The notes beneath the pieces are model-generated. The model was not told the origin of the DNA. It was given only the letters and a program-made list of their open reading frames with translations, and searched no databases. Of a DNA stretch of 62,631 nucleotides, positions 8,094 to 16,063 are shown one piece after another. Source of the stretch: an uncultured Lachnospiraceae bacterium (GTDB lineage Bacteria; Bacillota; Clostridia; Lachnospirales; Lachnospiraceae); the NCBI GenBank assembly GCA_948470905.1, contig CAOKQK010000007.1, positions 1 through 62,631 of the forward strand, written 5' to 3'. Both the position numbers and the translations under genes were made by a program. Positions within the stretch are counted from its first letter, which is position 1. Every line of letters begins with the position of its first letter.

Positions 8094-9723
8094 GGCTGTC
8101 CCCCAATGTTCTCTTGAAATCTGCAATCCTGTCTTCCCATGTGAAAGGATGCTCCTTTCGGATTGCCTCCAGCTCCCTCATACGATGGTAAGTCCCCTCC
8201 CCTGTCTGTCTGCGGGGTACAAGCTTCCCTGTCTTTATCTGTTCCCAGTTTTCCCGGAACAGATCCTGAATGTTTTCCAGAAGCTTGTCATAAGTGCTGG
8301 CAAAGGTCTCCTGTTCCTCGTCGAAGCTGCACTCCCTCTGGCAGAGAATATCTCCTGTGTCCAGACTCTTGTCCATCAGATGGATGGTGACGCCTTTGGG
8401 CGTGTCGTCCCAGAAGCTGAAGAAATTGGGCGCGGAACCTCTGTTAAAAGGAAGAAACGATGTATGCAGGTTGATGATCCTGCCCGGCATCTGCCCCAGC
8501 ACCTCCTCCGGAATTATGTGCCTGTAATTAAAGCTCACAATAAAGGAAGGCGCAAGTTCCTCCACCATCTGGGGCGTCAGCTTATTTTCCACCTTATAAA
8601 CCGCAGGCTCTCTCTGCTTCAGCCAGCGGTACAATCCTTCCGTATTGGCGTTGTTGGTGGCAAACAGCACTGCCCCCTTCTCAAGCGCTCCAAAAGAGAC
8701 TGGCGTCCCCCTCTTAAGCTCCCTGTCCGCACGCATTCCCAGAATATCTCTGTAATACTTTGGCTTCAGGCCGTATCCGGGCCGGATAATGCGGGTGTTC
8801 TGTTCCGTCAGCTCCTCCCCTGCGGAAATATCCCTCACCGCAAAAACAGACCTGCGGAATACCATGCTGCTTTCCTCCTGGCTGCTGACACCATAGGAAA
8901 CCTCTCCCAGCGCCGCCTCTGCCATGCGGACCTCCTGCACCATGGCCCTGTACTCCCCGGGCGTCATGGAAAAGGACGCATCAGGGTTCTCAATCTCACG
9001 GCTGAGACAGAAATGCTTCTCGATGACCGCCGCCCCCAGCGCCGCCGAAGTCACCGCGCTTAAGGAGCCCATGGAATGATCCGAGAGCCCGATGGGTATC
9101 TGAAAGCGTTCCTTCATATCCTGTATAGTCCTCAAATTCATCTGCGCCGGGTCCGCCGGATAGACGCTGGAGCACCGAAGCAGGACCAGCTGATGGTTCC
9201 CTGTTTTGTAGACAGCGTCCACAGCCTCCCTGATTTCCTCCAGAGTCGCCATGCCCGTGGACATAATGACAGGCTTTCCCTTGGAGGCGATATACTCCAC
9301 CAGGGGCAGATCCACCATCTCAAAAGAGGCTATCTTATAGAATTCCAGCCCCAATCCCTCCAGGAAATTCACGGAAGTGGTGTCAAAGGGCGTTGACAGG
9401 AAATCAATGCCCACCCTGTCAGCCTCCTCCTTCAAAGCGCCCTGCCATTCCCAGGGCATGTATCCCTTGCCATAGAGCTGGTAAAGGTTCTCACCATTCC
9501 ACGTTCCGTTCTGCACCTGAAAATATTTGTTGTCACAGTCGATGGTCAGCGTGTCCGGGGTATAGGTCTGAACCTTGATGCAGTCCGCGCCGCTCTCCTT
9601 TGCCGCATGGATGATCTCCTTTGCACGTTCCATGCTGCCCGCGTGATTCGCGGACATTTCCGCTATCATATACACAGGGCAGCCCTCACCGATATAGCGA
9701 TTTCCTATCTTAACTCTCTGCAC
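8074..9723 (-). CDS. pseI: Pseudaminic acid synthase (PseI) fused to a formyltransferase domain
   Basis: Residues 1-345 are a NeuB-family synthase of the PseI type: IAEMSANH (about 20-27), KVQTYTPDTLT, YKIASFE, GLSDHSMGS, VIEKHF, and a C-terminal SAF/antifreeze-like domain (about 287-346, RPGYGLKPKY). It would condense the 6-deoxy-altrose diamine with phosphoenolpyruvate to make a nonulosonic acid. Residues about 350-549 form a second domain with the formyltransferase signature NLHTSFLPFNRGSAPN (Asn 418, His 420) and LDTGDIL, as in methionyl-tRNA and sugar N-formyltransferases. The start is GTG at 9723 with AAAGGAG upstream. Genes pseF and pseG flank it. I infer an N-formylated pseudaminic acid; the fusion is a single open frame. 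Confidence 0.88.
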   Translation of the reverse strand: MQRVKIGNRYIGEGCPVYMIAEMSANHAGSMERAKEIIHAAKESGADCIKVQTYTPDTLTIDCDNKYFQVQNGTWNGENLYQLYGKGYMPWEWQGALKEEADRVGIDFLSTPFDTTSVNFLEGLGLEFYKIASFEMVDLPLVEYIASKGKPVIMSTGMATLEEIREAVDAVYKTGNHQLVLLRCSSVYPADPAQMNLRTIQDMKERFQIPIGLSDHSMGSLSAVTSAALGAAVIEKHFCLSREIENPDASFSMTPGEYRAMVQEVRMAEAALGEVSYGVSSQEESSMVFRRSVFAVRDISAGEELTEQNTRIIRPGYGLKPKYYRDILGMRADRELKRGTPVSFGALEKGAVLFATNNANTEGLYRWLKQREPAVYKVENKLTPQMVEELAPSFIVSFNYRHIIPEEVLGQMPGRIINLHTSFLPFNRGSAPNFFSFWDDTPKGVTIHLMDKSLDTGDILCQRECSFDEEQETFASTYDKLLENIQDLFRENWEQIKTGKLVPRRQTGEGTYHRMRELEAIRKEHPFTWEDRIADFKRTLGDSHDFDPS

Positions 9724-9863
9724 GTCTTTTCTCCTTTACCCCTCTGAGTCAATATGATTTTCCTGCCCCTCCGGCGTCCCGGTCGGTCCCCCCGCTGCAG
9801 GCACCAGGCATCCATTTTACAGCACCGCCCCACCTTCCGTCCTGCGGTGCCGTCAGATATTGT

Positions 9864-10003
9864 GTAACAGTTCAGACAACCCTTCCGCGAAGTCAAAATT
9901 GCGTTTCTATGCAATTTTGCGAGACTCGCAGGCGCCAAAATGAGTTTTCAACTCATTTTGTGTGCATCTACGTAACAGTTCAGTGACCTGTCTGAACTGT
10001 TAC
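9864..10003. repeat. 140-bp inverted-repeat element, family B, full form
   Basis: It is bounded by a perfect 15-bp inverted repeat (GTAACAGTTCAGACA at 9864-9878 and its complement at 9989-10003). Inside are hairpins AAAATTGC...GCAATTTT and AAAATGAGTT...AACTCATTTT, and the short hairpin also found at 5780-5811. It lies between pseF and pseI and supplies the last seven codons and stop of pseF. The structure is like a miniature inverted-repeat element, but no target duplication is clear. Confidence 0.85.
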
Positions 10004-10708
10004 GATATTGTTACCTTTCATACTTCCATGAAGCAGCCGGTACTTTACCTCCGCGATCTCCCAGTCTTCCTCCGTATCAATGTCCTGGATCTCCATCTCC
10101 GGCAGGACAAGCGGCACAGTCCTGCTCATCACCAGCACATCCTGCTCATGAAAGCTCTGCACATTCAGACAGTAAAACTGTCCCGCATCATGATAATAAG
10201 GCTCCAGATCCTGAGAACGCGTCTGGGCATACTCAGGCCATTGAAACCGCAGGAAGCCGTCCCGGATAACCACGCAGCGCTGCGGCGGGAAGCTGAACTT
10301 AGCCACCGGCAGCACGCTGTCCGCGGCATTGTCCTCCAAAAGCCCCACGGCCTCCCGTAGCCTCTGCGCCGTCACAAAGGGCGCCGTTGGATAAATACAG
10401 CAAAGCACATCAAACCTTTCTCCCCTGCCCTCATATTCCTCAAGGACCTCCCTCAGCACCTCTCTCGTGGTGGCGAAATCGCCTGCGGTACGGCTGCTGC
10501 GCAGAAAAGGAACCTCCGCGCCGTACCTTCCGGCAGTCTCCGCAATCTCTTTATCCTCCGTGGACACCATCACCGTGTCAAACACACCCGCTTTCAGCGC
10601 CGCCTCAATGGAATACGCCAGAATGGGCTTTCCACAAAATTCCCTGATATTTTTCCGGGGGATCCGCTTGCTGCCTCCCCTTGCGGTGATAACTGCTATC
10701 CGTCTCAT
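9980..10708 (-). CDS. pseF: CMP-pseudaminic acid cytidylyltransferase (PseF-like)
   Basis: This protein of about 242 residues belongs to the CMP-nonulosonate synthetase family. It activates the nonulosonic acid with CTP. Motifs are ITARGGSKRIPRKNIREFCG at the N-terminus, the VSTEDKEIA region, IYPTAPF near residue 95, and DIDTEEDWEIAEVKYRLL near the C-terminus, the pattern of PseF rather than NeuA. Start ATG 10708 has GGGAG five bases upstream. The last residues (VTVQTGH) are encoded by the inverted-repeat element at 9864-10003, so the natural C-terminus was probably altered by that element. Upstream lies a 35-bp minisatellite, and downstream is the pseI fusion. Confidence 0.88.
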   Translation of the reverse strand: MRRIAVITARGGSKRIPRKNIREFCGKPILAYSIEAALKAGVFDTVMVSTEDKEIAETAGRYGAEVPFLRSSRTAGDFATTREVLREVLEEYEGRGERFDVLCCIYPTAPFVTAQRLREAVGLLEDNAADSVLPVAKFSFPPQRCVVIRDGFLRFQWPEYAQTRSQDLEPYYHDAGQFYCLNVQSFHEQDVLVMSRTVPLVLPEMEIQDIDTEEDWEIAEVKYRLLHGSMKGNNIVTVQTGH

Positions 10709-10735
10709 ACTGACTCCCATCTGCCCGCCATCGGC

Positions 10736-10915
10736 TGGCATCTCTGCTTCTCACACACCCGCTCCACGACTGGCATCTCTTTCTCTCACACGCCCGCCAC
10801 ACAGCTGGCATCTCCTTCTCTCATGCGCCCGCCACACAGCTGGCATCTCTTTCTCTCACACGCCTGCCACACAGCTGGCATCTCTTTCTCTCACACGCCT
10901 GCCACACAGCTGGCA
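10736..10915. repeat. 35-bp tandem repeat upstream of pseF, 5 copies
   Basis: TGGCATCTC-type unit starts are at 10736, 10771, 10806, 10841, 10876 and 10911 (last partial), all exactly 35 bp apart. Units are directly adjacent with no spacers. The array fills the gap between the ABC exporter stop and the pseF ribosome binding site. Confidence 0.96.
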
Positions 10916-10939
10916 TACTCTCGCATTTCGTTCCATATT

Positions 10940-12688
10940 TTACAGGCTTCCCCTCTCCAGCACCGCCTTCGCATTCTCCACCCGGTAGACCAAATCGCAC
11001 TTTTCAATGGTCTGAAGCCTGTGGGCAATGATGATCAGCGTCTTTCTCCCGTGGAGCCTGTTGATGGAATCCATGACCGCCGCCTCCGTGTCATTGTCCA
11101 GGGCGGAGGTCGCCTCATCCAGCACCAGCACCTCAGGGTCATGGTACAGAGCCCTTGCAATGCCGATGCGCTGTCTCTGTCCTCCTGAAATCTGGATGCC
11201 CCTCTCACCGATTCCGGTGTCCACTCCTTCCGGAAGGGTCCTGACAAACTCGTCCAGCTGCGCCTCCTTTAAGACCTCCCACAGCCGCTCCTCGTCAATT
11301 TCTTCCTTCGGCACTCCAAACGCTACATTGCTGCGTATAGAGTCATCCAGCATGAATATCATCTGAGGGATATAGCCGATATTCTTCAGCCAGCCCCTGT
11401 AATTTTCCCTGATGTCCTTCCCATCCGCATAAATTGTGCCGGACTTAACCTCCAGAAGCCCCAGAAGGATGTCCGCAATGGTGCTTTTCCCTGATCCGGT
11501 GGTGCCAACAATACCCACCGCAGTCCCTACAGGGATTGTCATATCCGCATGGTCAAAGATCAGCTTAGCCCTGCTTGGATAGGAGTATGTGATGCCTTTG
11601 AGTTCAATGCACTTTCTGACAGGGAGCTTCTGCACATCCTGGGATGCAAAGGACATGTCCACCTTTTCTTCGTCAATCTCCTCCTGCAGGTTATCGCTGA
11701 CTCCCAGGAAGCAGGGTTCACAATAGGCAATCTGGTTCATCTGCTGGTTGATACGGTTGACACAGGGCAGGAGCACAAAAGCGGCAGCCGCCAGCGTGGC
11801 AAAGGCATCCAGCATGTTCTCCACGGACTCTCCCTGCGCCACCCTGACAATCATGTAACCCATCATCGCCGCCACGCACACCGCCTCCATCAGAAGCTTC
11901 GGAATATTATTGTACAGGCTGTATTTCTGCACGGCATTCACATAGCCTTTTCCGCACTGCTTATACTCCTCCACAAAATATTGCTCCTTGCCGTTTACCT
12001 TGACCTCCTTGATCCCCTGCACAGTCTGGGATATCCATTTAAAAAGCCCGCTGTAATATTCCCGGTTCTCCTCCCCCGCCCTGTGCATCACAGGCTTTAA
12101 TACCGCCTTGACCAGAAACATCAGGAGCGCCAGCACCACGGTCAGGGTAATAGTCATGACACCGTTGGTCATCAGACAGTAACTCACCACAAACAGGGAC
12201 ACCACGCCGTCCGACATGAGCTGCAGCATGGCAAGGATCATGGCGTACATATTGTTTACATCGGATGTGATATTCCTCTGCACCGCCGCCGTGTCCGCGC
12301 TCAGATAGAATTCATAGCCCTTGCGCAGGTAATTACGCATCATGCGTTCCGAAGTGCGGAACTGGTTCGTGTATACAAAGGCAAAAGTGAGCTTCTGCTG
12401 AAAAAAGAGAAAGACATTTTTCACAATGAAAACCACGATGAGAAGAACCATCACCATAATGGAAAAATCGGCGTAGCTCCCGCTGCCAAACAGCCTGTAC
12501 ATGGCTGCCACGGTCCTGCTGTTCTGGAGCGCGTTGTCATCTATGATCACATTCACCGCCTGCACCAGCATCCCCACCCCCGCCGTCTGCAGAAAGGCTC
12601 CGATGACCATAAGCACGATCAGCCCTGCCATGGTTCTTTTTTGTTTTTTATCCAATAACACGTTGAGTTTTTTCAGTATCCTGATCAT
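10940..12688 (-). CDS. ABC transporter, fused permease and ATPase (PglK/MsbA-type flippase)
   Basis: The 582 residues have an N-terminal exporter membrane domain with six spans (about 20-300) and a C-terminal ATPase: Walker A GTTGSGKST near 398-406, signature ISGGQRQRIGIARAL near 498, Walker B with DEATSALD, and the H-loop IAHR. The LNVLLDKKQKR start resembles PglK-like half-transporters that flip lipid-linked oligosaccharides. In a locus without a Wzx-type flippase this is the best candidate for moving an undecaprenyl-linked glycan or precursor across the membrane. A promoter-like sequence at 12764-12792 lies upstream, and a terminator-like hairpin beyond that isolates it from the preceding gene. 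The substrate is inferred. Confidence 0.88.
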   Translation of the reverse strand: MIRILKKLNVLLDKKQKRTMAGLIVLMVIGAFLQTAGVGMLVQAVNVIIDDNALQNSRTVAAMYRLFGSGSYADFSIMVMVLLIVVFIVKNVFLFFQQKLTFAFVYTNQFRTSERMMRNYLRKGYEFYLSADTAAVQRNITSDVNNMYAMILAMLQLMSDGVVSLFVVSYCLMTNGVMTITLTVVLALLMFLVKAVLKPVMHRAGEENREYYSGLFKWISQTVQGIKEVKVNGKEQYFVEEYKQCGKGYVNAVQKYSLYNNIPKLLMEAVCVAAMMGYMIVRVAQGESVENMLDAFATLAAAAFVLLPCVNRINQQMNQIAYCEPCFLGVSDNLQEEIDEEKVDMSFASQDVQKLPVRKCIELKGITYSYPSRAKLIFDHADMTIPVGTAVGIVGTTGSGKSTIADILLGLLEVKSGTIYADGKDIRENYRGWLKNIGYIPQMIFMLDDSIRSNVAFGVPKEEIDEERLWEVLKEAQLDEFVRTLPEGVDTGIGERGIQISGGQRQRIGIARALYHDPEVLVLDEATSALDNDTEAAVMDSINRLHGRKTLIIIAHRLQTIEKCDLVYRVENAKAVLERGSL

Positions 12689-12763
12689 CGCAGCCCCTCT
12701 CTATAACCCCTGGCTTCTATCTATTTTATCCCGCACACAGCCTGATACCTTCACGATCATTCT

Positions 12764-12792
12764 ATTTTACCAGAAAATGCCTCCCAGGTAAA
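12764..12792 (-). promoter_or_regulatory. Sigma-A-like promoter for the ABC exporter and pse genes
   Basis: Read on the minus strand it is TTTACC, 17 bases, TAAAAT. It lies about 75 bp upstream of the exporter start and just past a terminator-like hairpin, so the exporter-pseF-pseI-pseG block may be its own transcript. Confidence 0.55.
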
Positions 12793-12825
12793 ACCTTCCT
12801 GCAAATTTTTATAAAAAAATAATCA

Positions 12826-12875
12826 AAAACGTACAGTTCACACATCAGCTTATCCCGGCCGGCGTGTGAACCGTA
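12826..12875 (-). terminator. Intrinsic terminator-like hairpin
   Basis: On the minus strand GGTTCACAC pairs with GTGTGAACT across a GC-rich loop, followed by TACGTTTTTGATTATTTTTTT. It sits directly after the GtrII-like gene that stops at 12878. Confidence 0.65.
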
Positions 12876-12877
12876 TC

Positions 12878-14608
12878 TCAAAAATGCACAATAATATAAT
12901 CCCCCATATCCACAATGGAACCCTCTTTCGGGAAACCGGGCAGCCCCAGGGAATAATTTTCAATGGCAGGGTAGTCCTCCTCTTTTGTATAGGGGGTCAG
13001 CCCATAGCCGTGCATGGCAAAGAAACGCACCAGCTCTGTGTCGTCTCCAAAGGCACTCCGCCCCCAGTCTATGACGGACAGTTCGGGAGTCTGTGCGACC
13101 CAGACACCGTAATTTCGGTAAAATTTCTCCAATAAGTGCTGGTCTATGGGATCCGTCCAGCGCTTCATCCGATAGAACGTCTCCGTCCCATACTGCACAT
13201 ACGCATCCCCAATGATCTCTCTGGGGACGGCATACTGCCCTGTAAATACCACCGGCTTGGAGGTGTCAAAGCTTCTTTCCAGCTCCAGCGCGATCCTGTC
13301 CGCTGTGTTCCTCGCCGCCTCATACTTCATCCAATCCACATAAAACCAATGGTTCATGTCAAAACATTGGTTCCAGAGCACCGCGGTGAGCGCAAAGACC
13401 GCGGCAGCCCGCCAACCGTCTTTCAGGCAATGTACCGCATACAGCAGCAAAAAGGCCCCGTATGCGCACACAACAGGCAGGAACTGCGCAGTGCGGTAAT
13501 AAGTTGCCTTTCCCTCTATCACTGCCAGGAGAAAACATACAAGCAGGCTTCCTGCCGTCAACACCGGTATCCACGCACTCCTCTGCCGAATGCCGCGCCA
13601 GACCGCAAAAACATTCATGAAAACAGCCGACCACACAAAGACCCTGACAGGGTAATATGCACAGGCAAACACGCCGTACATCACATACAGACGCTTTACC
13701 ACCATGACAAATTTTGCCCCCGCCCCTTCCTGGAAAATCCATGCCAGCATCTCCGTGACAGAGCGCTGCACAGCCTCATCCCTCATGCCTCCCAGGTCAA
13801 ACACCGCGATCACCAGGGCAATCATCACACTGCGCAGCACCACCGCAGCCAGGGCTGCCGCAGCCGCCAGCATAAGCGAAGGCACAATCTTGCGGGACAC
13901 TCCCATATACTTTTCAGTCAGGAGAAGAAGCAGTACCCCCAGCAGCCACACGATCATAAAGGACTCATAACAGCCCAGTGCGACCCACAGAAAAATGATA
14001 CTTCCAAGCCCTGTGGCCAGCAGGCTTTTCTGGTTCCCTGCAGCCTGCTTCATAAGCCTTTTGTCCACCAGCATCATGAATTCCCGAAAAAGGCACAGGC
14101 TGATCCCCGTGCAGAAATAGCCCACGGACACGCCATTGTGCAGGTAGTAGGTGTACACCTCGCTGATCAGGGGGCAGGAGATAAAGATACCGCCAAAAAA
14201 GAGGTAAGCCCCAAAGGGCGCCTTATCCCTGCAGACCATGCGCAGCAGGCTGCACCAGACCACAGCCGCCGCCATCAGGATCAGCACCCCCACAAGGTCA
14301 GTCATAAAAGGAGAGAACTCCGCCACATGGAACACCTTGTTCACAATATACAGGAACCATCTGCCCACAATGGCATTCAGCCCTTCCTCAAAATAATAGG
14401 CATAAGGCGTGTCGTCGATGCCCACCGTCTGGTGCGTCACCAGAAAGCCATAGCTGCACACCGCAGTCAGGCTCATAACCGCCATATATACTTTATTTTT
14501 TATAAAATAACGTGCTTGATCAAGCAAATCTTTCCACACCTCCATAGCCTGCTTCCCCTCTATACATTGAGGCTGCTGCTCTGCCCCGGCATCCGTACCC
14601 TGCTGCAT
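12878..14608 (-). CDS. GtrII-family membrane glycosyltransferase
   Basis: This polytopic protein of up to 576 residues has about ten membrane spans. The first external loop reads GIDDTPYAYYFEEGLNAIVG followed by RWFLY, the same acidic-then-GRW arrangement as the GtrII protein at 3968-5755. The C-terminal 130 residues are soluble and probably outside the cell. It likely transfers a sugar from a polyprenyl carrier. The ATG at 14608 follows the stop of the SGNH gene by one base; a second in-frame ATG at 14545 (MEVWKDLL) also has a GAGGGGA-like site and would remove an unusual Gln-rich N-terminus. The short duplicated stretch encoding CIEGK at both junctions suggests a local duplication created the earlier start. 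Confidence 0.75.
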   Translation of the reverse strand: MQQGTDAGAEQQPQCIEGKQAMEVWKDLLDQARYFIKNKVYMAVMSLTAVCSYGFLVTHQTVGIDDTPYAYYFEEGLNAIVGRWFLYIVNKVFHVAEFSPFMTDLVGVLILMAAAVVWCSLLRMVCRDKAPFGAYLFFGGIFISCPLISEVYTYYLHNGVSVGYFCTGISLCLFREFMMLVDKRLMKQAAGNQKSLLATGLGSIIFLWVALGCYESFMIVWLLGVLLLLLTEKYMGVSRKIVPSLMLAAAAALAAVVLRSVMIALVIAVFDLGGMRDEAVQRSVTEMLAWIFQEGAGAKFVMVVKRLYVMYGVFACAYYPVRVFVWSAVFMNVFAVWRGIRQRSAWIPVLTAGSLLVCFLLAVIEGKATYYRTAQFLPVVCAYGAFLLLYAVHCLKDGWRAAAVFALTAVLWNQCFDMNHWFYVDWMKYEAARNTADRIALELERSFDTSKPVVFTGQYAVPREIIGDAYVQYGTETFYRMKRWTDPIDQHLLEKFYRNYGVWVAQTPELSVIDWGRSAFGDDTELVRFFAMHGYGLTPYTKEEDYPAIENYSLGLPGFPKEGSIVDMGDYIIVHF

Positions 14609-14609
14609 A

Positions 14610-16040
14610 CTATTTCCCTTCTATACACCGAAGCTGTATCAGGCGGATCAGCGCCTGAGCGTAAAGAAACCTTCCGTTTTCAGCCGGATGGCAACCGTCT
14701 GCCAGATAACTCATGCTGTTGGAGGCATCTATGCCCAGCTCATGATAATTGTCCATAAAGATTACACCGCTGTCCTGTGCGACACGCCCTGCCGCCTCCG
14801 CATAATCCGTAAGGGTGCCTCCCGCCTCCCCCTGCTTCTCCTGCCCCTGATCGAAATAGTCCACATAGTTGGGCGACGCCAGTATAATCTCCGCCTCCGG
14901 GAAGGCTTCCTTCAGATCCCGAAGACCGCTCCGGAGTGCGCCTGCGTAAGTGGAAACATCTGATAAATCCTGAGGATTCTCCACGGGAACTCCGTTGAAA
15001 TAATCATTAAGCCCATAATTGACCACGAAGCACAGCCTCTTACCCTCGTGAACCTCCGCAAAATATGCCGCCATATCCTGGAGGCAGACTGATCCCTCCG
15101 GAAGCGCCGGGACCTTTCTCTGAAAGAAGCTGTCCAGGATCTCCGTAAAAGAATGCAGCCCCGGTCCCTCATAGCACGCCAGCGTCCCTCCAACTCCAAG
15201 GTTGTAGGCCCTGCAGCCGGACAGGGCGGCAACCGCATTGGGAATGGATGTGGTATTGGTATAATTTCCTATGACACTGTCCCCGAAAAAGACCAGACAC
15301 CACTCAGAGAGATCCACAGGCGCAGGCGCTACCCTGGCATGGTCTATCTTTGCCGCCAATCCCTTATATGTGGCTGAAAAATTGTCCGCAGTGAGACGGT
15401 AATGCTGATCGCACATTGTCAGGAGCGCAAGATGCTTAGTGATCTCCCGGCTTGCCACCAGGGGCGCAGCATAATTGGTGTCATTCAGGATCATCCAGTC
15501 CTCGGCTCCCACAAAATAAACCTTCGCGTTGTCGCAGGCAAGCAGCTCCTCCGTAAGCTCCTCATAGGAGGCAAGCTGCTTCTCCGCTTCTTCCTTGCTC
15601 TGAGACGTCCAATAGCCCATGGAAGGGGCATTCATAAGAATCTGAAAGGTGGTGCCGGGATACGCCGCCACCATTTGGGCAAGCCTGTCATAATCCCCCG
15701 GCAGGAAGGGGAGCAGCTCCAGATTTACAAGGCTGATCTCATTCCCGCTGTCCAGGGCGGCTTCCAGATGATCGCCCAGATCATTGAAATTCCCGAAATA
15801 CCCCGGAGCAGTCACCGTCTTTATGCCCAGATAATAAGAAAAGAAATCCGCCCCAACGGCATCCGCCCCCATGTCCTGATAAGGAACCATGGAAAAAAAG
15901 ACAGAATCATACTCTGTCTGCCGGAGATAACCCAGCCTGGCACGCCTGAAAAAAGAGAACAGAACGCCCGCCGCCAAGGCTGCCACAACAACTGCGGCAA
16001 CTGCCGCAGCAATAAGAAGACTCTTTTTTGACTGCTTCAT
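14610..16040 (-). CDS. Large membrane-anchored SGNH hydrolase
   Basis: This protein of 476 residues begins with a basic stretch and one membrane span (about 8-30). The C-terminal half is a clear SGNH domain: FFGDSV, GVGGTL, NYGLNDY, and DGCHPAEN near the end (catalytic Ser, Asn and Asp-His). The N-terminal half (about 40-240) is a soluble domain of unclear origin. It carries an expected site for neither catalysis nor binding that I can name. Such proteins often esterify or de-esterify surface glycans. ATG 16040 is preceded by AAAGGAG. It is followed almost directly by the GtrII-like gene, suggesting both act on the same external polymer. Confidence 0.82.
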   Translation of the reverse strand: MKQSKKSLLIAAAVAAVVVAALAAGVLFSFFRRARLGYLRQTEYDSVFFSMVPYQDMGADAVGADFFSYYLGIKTVTAPGYFGNFNDLGDHLEAALDSGNEISLVNLELLPFLPGDYDRLAQMVAAYPGTTFQILMNAPSMGYWTSQSKEEAEKQLASYEELTEELLACDNAKVYFVGAEDWMILNDTNYAAPLVASREITKHLALLTMCDQHYRLTADNFSATYKGLAAKIDHARVAPAPVDLSEWCLVFFGDSVIGNYTNTTSIPNAVAALSGCRAYNLGVGGTLACYEGPGLHSFTEILDSFFQRKVPALPEGSVCLQDMAAYFAEVHEGKRLCFVVNYGLNDYFNGVPVENPQDLSDVSTYAGALRSGLRDLKEAFPEAEIILASPNYVDYFDQGQEKQGEAGGTLTDYAEAAGRVAQDSGVIFMDNYHELGIDASNSMSYLADGCHPAENGRFLYAQALIRLIQLRCIEGK

Positions 16041-16063
16041 AGCAACTCCTTTACTGCCCCCTG

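Noticed and set aside
10736-10915. CRISPR-like array
   Set aside because: Units are directly adjacent with no spacers, and no cas genes are in the window; it is a minisatellite.
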